A stretch of DNA of 64,000 bases from Sinomicrobium weinanense (GTDB lineage Bacteria > Bacteroidota > Bacteroidia > Flavobacteriales > Flavobacteriaceae). This document shows, piece after piece, positions 19,125-28,021 of the stretch. Each line of letters opens with the position of its first letter. Positions within the stretch are counted from its first letter, which is position 1. The notes under the pieces were generated by a model. It had not been told where the DNA came from and did no database searches. It saw only the letters and a program-made list of their open reading frames with translations. Location: assembly GCF_018863395.1 (NCBI RefSeq), contig NZ_JAHKRR010000006.1, positions 145,369 to 209,368 of the forward strand. The letters are read 5' to 3'. The position numbers and the translations under genes are program-made.

Positions 19125-19874
19125 ATGGAAAATGAAGTACCAATGTTAGCGGATACTTTGGTCAATGATACATTGACACAAAAAATGACATTGATCAGGT
19201 TAAAGAGTAATGTCCTGGAGTTGGGCATATTGCATATAGGACAGATATCATCATTGTTAACAGCTTATTTTTCCAACAGCGATATTCAATATCAACCGGT
19301 AAACAGCACTTTGGAGCATGAGGATGTGGATATGGTGCTCATCAATGATAATCCGGACGTGCCCCCGGCGGGTTCCCTGTTAAAAGGGATCCGCAATTTA
19401 AAGCCTGTTGTTACCTATATGGAAGCGTTTTATAGCAGGCCTAAGGCAGGTTACATTCACACTTCCCTCATTCCTGTTTTGATCAGTTACCTCTTTAAGA
19501 TCAAGGAGGCCGTCATTTTTCAAAACACCAAAAAGACCAGGAACAACGTATTCCTGAAACAGGTAAACAAAGTCATTGAAGAACACATAGACGATCATAC
19601 GTTGAGTATGAAAAAACTGAGCGATTTGCTGTATATGAGCCGGAGTTCTTTCAGTAAAAAAATAAAAAGTTACACCGGCTTAAAACCAACAGAATATATC
19701 AATCGATACAAGTTGAACAAAAGCAAGCACCTCCTTGTCATCACCAATTGGCAGATAAGCAGAATAGCTGACGTATTGGGGTTTAGCTCCCAGCATTATT
19801 ATTGCCGGTTGTTTAAAAGACAGGAAGGGGTAAGCCCGTCGAAATACAGGTACGATAATCAGTATGGTCTTTAA
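19125..19874 (+). CDS. AraC-family regulator with receiver-like N-terminus
   Basis: 249 residues. Residues of about 150-249 form a two-helix-turn-helix AraC domain: MKKLSDLLYMSRSSFSKKIKSYTGLKPTEYIN, then ISRIADVLGFSSQHYYCRLFKRQEGVSPSKYR. The N-terminal 125 residues are not a cupin. The pattern DMVLIND, PVVTYMEA, and a closing helix suggests an alpha/beta receiver-like fold without an obvious phosphorylation site; this is a weak structural guess. The gene is bracketed by repeat copies C and D and is 219 bp upstream of the subtilase that starts the long operon, in the same orientation, so control of that operon is plausible. Confidence 0.82.
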   Translation: MENEVPMLADTLVNDTLTQKMTLIRLKSNVLELGILHIGQISSLLTAYFSNSDIQYQPVNSTLEHEDVDMVLINDNPDVPPAGSLLKGIRNLKPVVTYMEAFYSRPKAGYIHTSLIPVLISYLFKIKEAVIFQNTKKTRNNVFLKQVNKVIEEHIDDHTLSMKKLSDLLYMSRSSFSKKIKSYTGLKPTEYINRYKLNKSKHLLVITNWQISRIADVLGFSSQHYYCRLFKRQEGVSPSKYRYDNQYGL

Positions 19875-19973
19875 GATTGAAGAAGATTAATGAAAGATTG
19901 GATCCTGATGTTAAACATTTCAATCTCATTCAATCTGACGGCGCAGCCGGACCAATCTCCAATCAATCTTTTA
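19873..19973 (+). repeat. Dispersed CAATCT repeat, copy D
   Basis: It overlaps the last bases of the AraC-type gene. It shows AGATTGAAGAAGATTAATG, the core GGATCCTGATGTTAAAC, ATTTCAATCTCATTC, a GC palindrome in variant form (GACGGCGCAGCCGG), and CCAATCTCCAATCAATCTTTT. It separates the AraC gene from the subtilase operon. The remaining 19974-20092 has no clear promoter box. Confidence 0.9.
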
Positions 19974-20092
19974 TCCCCGCGTGAGCACGGAAAAAGACGC
20001 ATAAAAGAACAATAGTATAAAAAACAGGATCAATAGTACAAATAAAAGCCATACGTATCTCCTAATTTTAAGGAGGCGAAAAATTCAGGTCC

Positions 20093-21388
20093 ATGAAACC
20101 ACATCTCCTCATAAAGCTGAACGATTCTTCTTCAATACCTCAATATGAGTATTGGGAAGACCTCATACACGACAAACAAGATCTGAAAAAGGATTTTTTG
20201 CCGGAGATAGACCGTATTATACGCCATAAATACCACCTCGATTTTTTCCCCGCACAAAATTATGCTTCAAAGTACAGGGAATGGACCATGGACGAAATTA
20301 ATTCCGGCCTGAACAGGATATACCGGTTGATATTACTCACTAACAATCCCGATATTCCCGAGCAGTTGGTCAAAGACATTTCCCTGTTGCCATCGGTCTC
20401 ATATGTAAAGCCCGGCAGGGTCATGGCCAGTCATATACCCGAAAAAGAACTTGCGGGGGCGCAAAGCCTGAGTTCAAAATATGTGGATAATTCCATTTAC
20501 CTCAAAGAATCTCACCTTATTACCAGAGGCAGTAAGGATGTGATCATTGCCGTATTGGATACAGGTATAGAGACCAACCATCCGGAACTCAGGAATAAAT
20601 TTACGCCGGGCAAGGATCTGGTCAACATCATTGACGAAGAGAAAAAATTCATAGGCGATTTCCTGGATATGGACGATATACCCGATGATAATGTGGGGCA
20701 CGGCACCCATGTAGCAGGGATTCTGATCTCCCGGGGAATAAAAATGCCCATAGGCGTAGCGCCTGCTTGCAGAATAATGCCTATAAAGGTGCTCGGCGCC
20801 CTGAAAAACGGCGATAAGCTGGTAGGGGCAGGGCTGGTGGACGATATAGATGCCGGAATTAAATATGCCGTAGACCACGGGGCAGACATCATTAATATGA
20901 GCCTGGGCATCAAACACAGCGGCGGGGGACTGCCTCATGAAGATATTATTAATTATGTACTGAAAAAAAATGTGTTTGTGGTAGCCGCTTCCGGCAATGA
21001 CGGCAGGAATGATAAATATTATCCCGGAGCATTGGATGGGGTGTTTGCCGTTGGTGCATCAGACAATACCGGAAATATAGCCCCTTTCTCTACATATGGA
21101 GGCCATGTTTCGGTATCTGCTCCGGGTATTAATGTATACAGCACTTATTTGGATGATGGTTATGCCCTGTCTTCGGGAACCTCCCAGGCAGCACCTTATG
21201 TGAGCGGTACGGTCGCTTTGCTTAAATCATACGCCTTGGAGAAGGGGAAAAAGGCAGATAATGACCTTATAAGTTACGTGCTGAAAAATACCTGCGATAA
21301 GTTTTCAACCCAATATAAAGATCAAAAATCCGGTTACGGAAGAATTAATGTGCTCGATGCTTTAAAACTATTGCGATATAATCTGTAA
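20093..21388 (+). CDS. Subtilisin-like serine protease (S8) without signal peptide
   Basis: 431 residues. The catalytic triad is complete: Asp in IAVLDTGIETNHPEL (about 156), His in GHGTHVAGIL (about 206), and Ser in SSGTSQAAPYVSGT (about 363). Residues of about 80-115 (YRLILLTNNPDIPEQLVKDISLLPSVSYVKPG) look like an I9-type propeptide. The N-terminus (MKPHLLIKLNDSS) is polar, with no export signal or lipobox, which is unusual for a bacterial subtilase. It is the first gene of a block in which spacings run from overlap to 24 bp. It could be a maturation protease for the proteins that follow or an effector; neither is shown. Confidence 0.93.
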   Translation: MKPHLLIKLNDSSSIPQYEYWEDLIHDKQDLKKDFLPEIDRIIRHKYHLDFFPAQNYASKYREWTMDEINSGLNRIYRLILLTNNPDIPEQLVKDISLLPSVSYVKPGRVMASHIPEKELAGAQSLSSKYVDNSIYLKESHLITRGSKDVIIAVLDTGIETNHPELRNKFTPGKDLVNIIDEEKKFIGDFLDMDDIPDDNVGHGTHVAGILISRGIKMPIGVAPACRIMPIKVLGALKNGDKLVGAGLVDDIDAGIKYAVDHGADIINMSLGIKHSGGGLPHEDIINYVLKKNVFVVAASGNDGRNDKYYPGALDGVFAVGASDNTGNIAPFSTYGGHVSVSAPGINVYSTYLDDGYALSSGTSQAAPYVSGTVALLKSYALEKGKKADNDLISYVLKNTCDKFSTQYKDQKSGYGRINVLDALKLLRYNL

Positions 21389-21399
21389 AAATTTGAATT

Positions 21400-22533
21400 A
21401 TGACTATAAATGGAATATTAACGAAGGGAAAAGTGAGTAACCTGACTTACTACAATGAAATCCCGAGAACCAGCGATCTGTTGAAATCGGCTGAATTTTC
21501 GGTTAAACTGTCGTCAGACCTGGTAATTTCCAATTACTATATAGCGCCTGCCACAGTTAAGTTCGATAGTATGGTTGAAGAATCCATATACGAGATCAAT
21601 CAAACCATATACAACTATCTTTTGGTACCTGAAGAAAAACAGGACATCCTCAATTTAACATTGGAAGAATACATCGGTAAGTATAAATCGGAAGCCAAGG
21701 TCGTAAACCTGTTCAAGGACGACCTGCAAAAGAAAGGGTTTTCCGGCGAACTGATAAAAGTGGCTTCCAACATCAATGCTTCCAACTTAAACCAGCTTAC
21801 CAGGGCATTGCTTTCTGAAGAAGGTATCTTTTTCTATCTGGCGTACAGGGCTGTTATAGGCAATGATATTAAAGATGCAGAAGGTATTGCCGCCAATATC
21901 ATGGATGCTCTGGGCCTGATAAAATCGTTTATCAATATCAAACTGGTCGATAAAGTCATTGCAAAAGAGAATCTCAATGTCTCTGAAAGTGAAGTCCAGA
22001 AAATTAAAGGCTATTTGAGCAATAAAACCATAAGTTATGCTTCGGGAAGCCCGGAAAAAACCATAGTGGGCCTTATCGATGATTTCAAAGCAGGAGGTAA
22101 TTTATACACCATGGTGAGAGATTTTCTAACCAGTGGTAAGGTCGACCTGCCCCGGAATGTAAATATTGATGCACTGATACAAAAAATGGTGAATTATCTC
22201 TTAAAGATAGGGTATAACTACGAAGAGAATGAAACCGGCCCTGTTCCCGGGGAAACTGACGATAATTCTGATGGCAGCGTGGAAATTGTGGTTCCGGATG
22301 ATTTCAGGTCGGCCATAGAAGGCGTAGGAGATGCATTAAACAGGCGATTAACAGAATCTGGGATCACTACATTCAGCCACCTGGCAAGCTTTAACAATGA
22401 GACACTCAAGGTTGAAATGGGATTGGAAGGCAATTTTAACTACGATAACATTATCGAACAGGCAAAATTGATAGCAACAGGCAAATTTAAAGAACTTGTC
22501 AAATTACAGGATAAATTATATAAAAGGCAATAG
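21400..22533 (+). CDS. Unrecognised protein with C-terminal helix-hairpin-helix-like segment
   Basis: 377 residues, no signal peptide and no TM helix. I do not recognise the N-terminal 290 residues, which are mixed and mainly helical. After an acidic Gly/Asp linker (about 278-297), residues of about 300-365 (DDFRSAIEGVGDALNRRLTE, then ITTFSHLASFNNETLKVEMG) have the spacing of the small HhH/SAM-like domains seen at the ends of some ribosomal and structural proteins. A related segment occurs in the 27271 gene of the same operon. It starts 11 bp after the subtilase. A scaffold or structural role is possible but unsupported. Confidence 0.8.
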   Translation: MTINGILTKGKVSNLTYYNEIPRTSDLLKSAEFSVKLSSDLVISNYYIAPATVKFDSMVEESIYEINQTIYNYLLVPEEKQDILNLTLEEYIGKYKSEAKVVNLFKDDLQKKGFSGELIKVASNINASNLNQLTRALLSEEGIFFYLAYRAVIGNDIKDAEGIAANIMDALGLIKSFINIKLVDKVIAKENLNVSESEVQKIKGYLSNKTISYASGSPEKTIVGLIDDFKAGGNLYTMVRDFLTSGKVDLPRNVNIDALIQKMVNYLLKIGYNYEENETGPVPGETDDNSDGSVEIVVPDDFRSAIEGVGDALNRRLTESGITTFSHLASFNNETLKVEMGLEGNFNYDNIIEQAKLIATGKFKELVKLQDKLYKRQ

Positions 22534-22535
22534 TT

Positions 22536-23516
22536 ATGAGTACAGATGCAATATTATGGCATACGCTAAGTGAAGTGCTTAACAGTTCTGAAGATACGGT
22601 AAAGGACCCGGTTAAAAATGTGTACTACAACGAGGTTAACGAGTTCGATCATATTAATTCATTCCAGTTTTTAGATCCGCTCAATCTGCCGGGAGGAACC
22701 ATAAATACGGTAAATATTCAAAATGCCGCATCCCTGTATGCCATTATGATCTTAGGCGATGAAATGGGCATTTTCCGGATTGCAGATACTGTTCTTAAGT
22801 ATGTGACCATGGGCAAAGTAGATGTAGAATCTACCACCACGGCCACAAGGCTCTACAATTACATGCAATTGAGAGATGACAGAACATCTTTTGAAGAGCG
22901 TACCATGTGGTATAAACAGGTATTTAACATCGGGGGAGGCGACACGGTTTCCGATATGGCCGTAAACGAAAATTTCCTTCCGCTTTGGGAAACCCTTATG
23001 AATGAGGTTATAAAATACATCGGCAAATACGAAAGTGCAGAAGATCCTTTGCGGGTATCTAAATCAGGGATCCGGCAGGTGGTTACGGATCTGCAGCACA
23101 ATCTTTCCAGGGCAGCAGCCGGTATGGTAAAAATATTCATACCCGAAATGTATGCCCATCTCGAAGATGCCATTCAGATCATCAATGCCGAGGAGCTGAG
23201 AGATCAGCTTGGACATGGTATTTCCAGGGACCTCTGGAATGTTGTGGAAAGTGTGAGCATGGAAGAATTCAATTATTTCCCGAACACTTCCGCTTTACGC
23301 ACTATTGCAGACACAGCAAGGAATATTATCCTTGACATTGCCACCTATAACCAGGCGAGTTTTAGCGAAGAGCAGTTTCAAAAACTGGTGAGGAATGTAG
23401 ACCGGTTTATCATAGCCCAGAATCAACTCCAGGGAAGTACGCTAAGTGAAGAAGAGGAAACTCCTGAAGATATTGAAGATGAAATGGAAAGCATGGAAGA
23501 AAACTGGGACTTCTAA
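22536..23516 (+). CDS. Unrecognised, predominantly helical protein
   Basis: 326 residues, starting 2 bp after the previous stop. There is no signal peptide, TM segment or catalytic motif that I can name. The sequence is largely helical and amphipathic in its last 180 residues and ends in a strongly acidic tail (EEEETPEDIEDEMESMEENWDF). The first residues (MSTDAILWHTLSEVLN) suggest a folded cytoplasmic protein. Its tight coupling to the 21400 and 23540 genes suggests a shared complex. Confidence 0.78.
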   Translation: MSTDAILWHTLSEVLNSSEDTVKDPVKNVYYNEVNEFDHINSFQFLDPLNLPGGTINTVNIQNAASLYAIMILGDEMGIFRIADTVLKYVTMGKVDVESTTTATRLYNYMQLRDDRTSFEERTMWYKQVFNIGGGDTVSDMAVNENFLPLWETLMNEVIKYIGKYESAEDPLRVSKSGIRQVVTDLQHNLSRAAAGMVKIFIPEMYAHLEDAIQIINAEELRDQLGHGISRDLWNVVESVSMEEFNYFPNTSALRTIADTARNIILDIATYNQASFSEEQFQKLVRNVDRFIIAQNQLQGSTLSEEEETPEDIEDEMESMEENWDF

Positions 23517-23539
23517 CAAATTGTTTAAAGTTTTAATTT

Positions 23540-24565
23540 ATGGACCAAATACAACAAATAAAGGATACAGCGCGGAACCGGGCCAGGGAGATCCTGGTAG
23601 ATAACGACACCTTTAAGAACATGAGCCTGGAAGACCAGAAGAAAATGTACATCAGTGTCGTGGAAGAACAGATAGAGGCGCTGCGCAAAAAAGATCAAAA
23701 CGGCACAATACTCGCTGAAGCAAAGGCCAGAAGGCCGGGAAGAGCCTCAGATCTGATCGACGACAAACGCCACGAAAAAGGTTTTGATGAAGGTGTAGAT
23801 GCTTTTGAAGACCTGGTAGACTCCGTAGACTTTCCGGCTTTTGTAAGGGACCTGCTCAAATCTGTCTTCGATGCCAATATATCCGTAATGAAGGCCCAGA
23901 CCGACGATTTTATACGGTTGATGAAAGAAGCGACTTCGGGCCTGGCCAAATTTATAAAACAGATAGACGATACCACCACCTTTGCCTATCTGGCAGAAAA
24001 CAACCCGGATGAGTTTGGTATTAATATGGAAGAAGACCCGGAAGGTGGCGAAAAAATGACACTGACCAACCCCAAGGGTGAGGTGGTAGACATAGGAGAC
24101 AACGAGGTCAGGGCACGTATCATGGATGCCAAAATAAAAATGGCACAGGAACACAGAACGGCCTTACGGGAATTAATAACCATGGGGGCTACTCGCCTGG
24201 TTGTGGAAAAAGGGGAGATCGAAGCAGAAGTGAATTTTGAATTTAAGGGTACGCGTACCGGTGAAAAGCAAGATAAGGCTTTGAAGAAAACCACCAGATC
24301 CAGCGGTACCTCTGCCCGTGCAAGCACAGGTCTGATATCCAAATTATTTGGAGGTGGCAGCGGGGGACACACCAGGAGTTCCAGGACAACGGAGTTCAGC
24401 GTGTCATCGGCCAAAAGCAAATCAGAAGATGAACTCAAGGCCAAACTCAGGGGCTTTGTAAATATCCAGTTCAAGACAGACTACTTTAAGCTCGACAATT
24501 TTGCACAAATGTACGGCCCGGTGGGAGAAGAAGAGAAAAAGGCGGCGCTTCCGCAGGGACAATAA
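23540..24565 (+). CDS. Unrecognised protein with Gly/Ser-rich linker
   Basis: 341 residues without an export signal. Residues of about 1-60 form a charged helix (EDQKKMYISVVEEQIEALRKK), and 70-150 are helical (FPAFVRDLLKSVFDANISVMKAQTDDFIRLMKE). Residues of about 215-240 (LVVEKGEIEAEVNFEFKG) and 305-325 (FVNIQFKTDYFKLDN) look like beta strands on either side of a basic Gly/Ser-rich stretch (LFGGGSGGHTRSSRTT). The bipartite strand pattern is loosely reminiscent of small DUF2589-type families, but I cannot confirm this. It is the fourth gene of the operon. Confidence 0.78.
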   Translation: MDQIQQIKDTARNRAREILVDNDTFKNMSLEDQKKMYISVVEEQIEALRKKDQNGTILAEAKARRPGRASDLIDDKRHEKGFDEGVDAFEDLVDSVDFPAFVRDLLKSVFDANISVMKAQTDDFIRLMKEATSGLAKFIKQIDDTTTFAYLAENNPDEFGINMEEDPEGGEKMTLTNPKGEVVDIGDNEVRARIMDAKIKMAQEHRTALRELITMGATRLVVEKGEIEAEVNFEFKGTRTGEKQDKALKKTTRSSGTSARASTGLISKLFGGGSGGHTRSSRTTEFSVSSAKSKSEDELKAKLRGFVNIQFKTDYFKLDNFAQMYGPVGEEEKKAALPQGQ

Positions 24566-24579
24566 TTTAATGAAGCGTT

Positions 24580-26847
24580 ATGGCACTATCGGTCATACAG
24601 TTCAGAGGCAGGGATCAGGGACATTACGTGTTTAATGCGGATATAGGAACAGCCCGGTATTTCAGATATGTTTTGGGCAGTGAGGCCGTAAAATTAAAAA
24701 CGGGCAAGAACAGAAAAGATACCATACAGGTGGTTTCGGGCCGTAAAAAAGCATCCCGGTTATTTGAGGTCAATCCGGCTTTGCAAAAGATCAACCGGGG
24801 CGAATTTCCGCTGAAAATACCGGAAAATGAGATCGATGAAAATACCAGGTACATCCAGCTTTACAGCTTTTCCGGTAAAAAGCAGAAGGTTCCGACAATT
24901 TCCAGGATCATAAAACTATACCCGCCCATTACAAAAAGAGTTCCTGAACACAAAGGGCATTTATGGAGCGGGGAGCAGTCTAAAAGAATGATAAAACAGG
25001 TGAAGATGCAGGATTTTACAGTTACAAATAAAGCCTTCGGCCACAGGGAGCCTTCCATGAGCAAAGTAATGTTCTGGAATACCATTGTAAGCCGGTTACC
25101 GGATATCATTGCAAATGCAGCACCCATTATAGGCGGATTGTTAAAAAAGGACAATGGCCAAAGCGGTCCGGATAATGCAACACAGGAAAATAGGGGAGGA
25201 AATTCAGCCCAAACCGAAGAATTGATAAAGAGCATTGTAGCTATTCTCCAATCGGCTAATGGTTCGGAAGCTGCAACACCCCGGGAAAGCGAACAAAACG
25301 GGGTTTCTGAGTCTCAGTCGGCAAACGGCCGGGGAGAGGGGTATAACATAGAGCCCGACACGCTGATCGGCTTAGGCCCTGTTTTAGAAAAGATACTGTC
25401 GCCCGAGGCTATACTGGCCATTGGCGACGACCCTCAAAAACTGTTTAAAGCCATAAAAGATGCCGTCCGGAAAACAGAACCCAATCGTCCTGTAACTCCC
25501 CCGGCAATAAAAACCACCCCCGCATCAAAATCCATGTCTTATCATTTGCAGCCGCATTCGGCCATACACCGGAAAAATACCTATTCCAAAGCAAAAGTTG
25601 CCCCGGCACTACTGGCAGCCTTGCCGGCCTTAATGCCGCTGTTGCAAAAGGTGCTGAACCCCGAAACCCTTAAAGCGCTCAATCCCGCTCAATTGTTTAA
25701 GGTCGTAGGCGATACGGTCTTAAAAATGGATACCCGGGAATTGGAACACCTGGAAAAGATTAACCCGGGTATAGATACGGCAGACGATATTAGCAAACTG
25801 TTGCAGGGAATGAGCATAACCCCGTCCCATACGTCCGACGAAATAAAGTTCAAACTCATAAAAAACCTCAACCTGGATTTTATAGCTACGAAAACCGTGG
25901 CATTTAAGAACAAAAACCGGGTATTGTACAGCAAAAAAGGCCGGGTGGTCATTCCCTTTAAGATAAGCAGGGCATCGGGCCAGGCTGTAAACCGCATATT
26001 AAAAAGGTCTGTGGTCCAGATCACCTTAAAAGAGGCCGAAAGTTTAAAAGAAGTGTTCCGGAAAAACATAAAGCTCCTGGATGTAGACCTGGGGCAGCCT
26101 GTTTCCGAAGCCTACCTTACTCCCGAAGAAGTGAAGCAGCTCCCCTGTAATTCCGAATTAAAACTGGAAGTGGCTTATATATGGAAATCCGCTGAAAATA
26201 AAAATATCGGAGTATTCAAGAGCCATTACGTTCATTTTACGGATACCTACACATTTAACCGTATTGGAAAAAAAATCGGGAACCCCATGCCGTTAAACGA
26301 TATCGATATTCACAGAAAGTTCTGGCATAAAGTATGGGAAGGCGGATTTTCAAAAAGCAGGAGATGGGAAATAGATTTCGACCTCAAATACTTTTATGTT
26401 TTTGACCCGAAAGAAGAAGGGATCTCCAAACTGGAAACCCGGAAGCGAATTACAGATGACAATGCAGACCCGGGCGAAGAACATCCCGGCAGAAGAAAAG
26501 TAAGGGCCAGGCTCAAAAGCGGTATTGATTATGGTATAGGGGTTTTAAACTCGCTATTAAGCCTCACCGGAAGGGAAATTTTTGACGAAGAATTGATCCG
26601 GGCGCTAAAAAACAGTAAGCTGGGAGGAAATTTACAGGATGCAGCACGGTTAAGGGTAGAAATGAAGGGCAGGGAAGGCGATACGGGTACCCTGTGGGCC
26701 TATCCCGAAATAGCGTTTCACACATTGCATTTGTCCAGGCCCGGTGAAATAGATCAATACGGCCAGGTGGTAAGCCTGGAACCGGTAGAAAAAATAATCC
26801 CCAAACCCGACGCCATACATTTTATAGGAACAAAATCTGAAAGATAA
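24580..26847 (+). CDS. Large unrecognised protein with internal duplicated segment
   Basis: 755 residues, the largest product of the operon, with no signal peptide. Residues 1-125 look like a beta-rich domain (SVIQFRGRDQGHYVFNADIG). Residues of about 262-300 (GPVLEKILSPEAILAI, then PQKLFKAIKDAVRK) are echoed at about 347-385 (MPLLQKVLNPETLKAL, then PAQLFKVVGDTVLK), an internal repeat of about 37 residues. A third weaker relative may sit at about 173-190 (LPDIIANAAPIIGGLLKK). The C-terminal 300 residues are alpha/beta with no motif I can name. It may be a scaffold, a delivery protein or a large toxin; the sequence does not decide. Confidence 0.8.
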   Translation: MALSVIQFRGRDQGHYVFNADIGTARYFRYVLGSEAVKLKTGKNRKDTIQVVSGRKKASRLFEVNPALQKINRGEFPLKIPENEIDENTRYIQLYSFSGKKQKVPTISRIIKLYPPITKRVPEHKGHLWSGEQSKRMIKQVKMQDFTVTNKAFGHREPSMSKVMFWNTIVSRLPDIIANAAPIIGGLLKKDNGQSGPDNATQENRGGNSAQTEELIKSIVAILQSANGSEAATPRESEQNGVSESQSANGRGEGYNIEPDTLIGLGPVLEKILSPEAILAIGDDPQKLFKAIKDAVRKTEPNRPVTPPAIKTTPASKSMSYHLQPHSAIHRKNTYSKAKVAPALLAALPALMPLLQKVLNPETLKALNPAQLFKVVGDTVLKMDTRELEHLEKINPGIDTADDISKLLQGMSITPSHTSDEIKFKLIKNLNLDFIATKTVAFKNKNRVLYSKKGRVVIPFKISRASGQAVNRILKRSVVQITLKEAESLKEVFRKNIKLLDVDLGQPVSEAYLTPEEVKQLPCNSELKLEVAYIWKSAENKNIGVFKSHYVHFTDTYTFNRIGKKIGNPMPLNDIDIHRKFWHKVWEGGFSKSRRWEIDFDLKYFYVFDPKEEGISKLETRKRITDDNADPGEEHPGRRKVRARLKSGIDYGIGVLNSLLSLTGREIFDEELIRALKNSKLGGNLQDAARLRVEMKGREGDTGTLWAYPEIAFHTLHLSRPGEIDQYGQVVSLEPVEKIIPKPDAIHFIGTKSER

Positions 26848-26852
26848 ATAAG

Positions 26853-27002
26853 ATGGAAAACAAAGTGCCAGACATGTCGTATATGTCGTCCAGTACCCTG
26901 GAGCTGGAACCTGTTTTAATTGACGGGCAAAGAGTATTGTTTGATGAAAAAGTGAAACTTATGCCGGTGACCCTGGAAAAAAAAGAGGCAGACCATGAAT
27001 GA
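26853..27002 (+). CDS. Small 49-residue protein in the operon
   Basis: ATG at 26853 follows the previous stop by 5 bp, and the stop at 27000-27002 overlaps the next ATG (26995) in an 8-bp overlap. The product (MENKVPDMSYMSS, then LEPVLIDGQRVLFDEKVKL) has strand-like alternation and no TM helix. The packing on both sides is the main reason to accept it. Function is unknown. Confidence 0.65.
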   Translation: MENKVPDMSYMSSSTLELEPVLIDGQRVLFDEKVKLMPVTLEKKEADHE

Positions 27003-27270
27003 TGATTATTTAGATGAGGATTTTATGTTTTTAAGCCGGTTTATAGAAGATATGGCCGCGGTCGATGAAGTATTGCAGGACAGTTATATGGATAAGGCCA
27101 TGACGATGAATATAGAGAGCATGGAAACCCGGACCCCATGCGAACTGCATATTGAAGTTGACGAAAACAACCAGGTCCGTATAGGTGCAATACCGCCTTT
27201 ATATTATGTAGAGACCACAGTAATGCCGGTTTTTCACCATATAACACTAAAGATCGTAAAGGAAAAGTAA
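26995..27270 (+). CDS. Small acidic unrecognised protein
   Basis: 91 residues, with an acidic N-terminal helix (NDDYLDEDFMFLSRFIEDMAAVDEVLQ) and a C-terminal beta-like half (CELHIEVDENNQVRIGAIPPLYYVETTVMP). It overlaps the 49-residue gene upstream, and its stop is immediately followed by the ATG of the next gene with no spacer, so translation is very probably coupled. There is no export signal. The pairing with large neighbours suggests a chaperone or small structural subunit, which is inference. Confidence 0.75.
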   Translation: MNDDYLDEDFMFLSRFIEDMAAVDEVLQDSYMDKAMTMNIESMETRTPCELHIEVDENNQVRIGAIPPLYYVETTVMPVFHHITLKIVKEK

Positions 27271-28017
27271 ATGGCATCAACCAACAAATCCTGGAAACTG
27301 GAGTCTTTTCTGGACTCCCTGATCGTAGAGCTCGACAAGGCCAGGGAAACACTGGCCGTAAAGGCTATTAATAAACCTTTGACCTATGCCGTAAAGGACG
27401 TAAATCTCGAAATGCAACTCTTTCCGAGTTTTGACGGGAATCACGTAGAATTTATAACCGCCCGGCCCGGCCAGCAGGGAGCCTCAAAAATTGGCATACA
27501 ACTGGGGTCCATAACCGATCAGCAAATACGAAAAACAACCAAAGAGCCCGTAACCTCGGATGATGTTTCGATAGACCTGGTCGATGAGATCGATGAAGAC
27601 ACCAAACAGTCCCTGAGAAAAATAGGGGTTACCTCGGTAGAAGACCTGAACGAAGTAAAAAAGAAAAATGTAGATATAGAAAAAGCGAGTAACAGAAAAG
27701 TAAACTATGCTAAACTCGCCAAATTATTGAGCAAGGCCAGAAGGGGAAATAGTCCCCCAAATGTAAAAAATGTTCATTTTAATATCAGTAAAAGCGGTTC
27801 TACCCTGCAGGTAGAAGGGAATAACCTGGTACTGGACAACAATTACACCCCGGTCGTGGTGTTCAACGGCAAACTGGCCGACCTCAGGGGATATGGAAAA
27901 GAAAATTTAGAGATCGGTATAGACGAAAGGGATATGAATAAAGACGAAAACGAACTGGTAGTGGTATCCGATCCCTATACCATATATAAAATGAACCTGA
28001 ACCATAGAAAACAGTGA
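27271..28017 (+). CDS. Unrecognised protein with HhH-like segment and Ig-like C-terminus
   Basis: 248 residues, no signal peptide. Residues of about 95-150 (DLVDEIDEDTKQSLRKIG, then VTSVEDLNEVKKKNVDIEKA) have the two-helix spacing of the C-terminal domain of the 21400 product. The last 80 residues (NVHFNISKSGSTLQVEGNNL, then YTPVVVFNGKLADLRGYG) look like a compact IPT/Ig-like beta domain. It sits midway in the operon, with a start directly abutting the upstream stop and 4 bp to the next gene. It may dock with the 21400 protein if the HhH-like segments interact. Confidence 0.78.
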   Translation: MASTNKSWKLESFLDSLIVELDKARETLAVKAINKPLTYAVKDVNLEMQLFPSFDGNHVEFITARPGQQGASKIGIQLGSITDQQIRKTTKEPVTSDDVSIDLVDEIDEDTKQSLRKIGVTSVEDLNEVKKKNVDIEKASNRKVNYAKLAKLLSKARRGNSPPNVKNVHFNISKSGSTLQVEGNNLVLDNNYTPVVVFNGKLADLRGYGKENLEIGIDERDMNKDENELVVVSDPYTIYKMNLNHRKQ

Positions 28018-28021
28018 GGTT

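Noticed and set aside
19963..20053. Small hydrophobic minus-strand peptide in the leader of the subtilase gene
   Set aside because: Careful codon reading shows a stop after seven residues.
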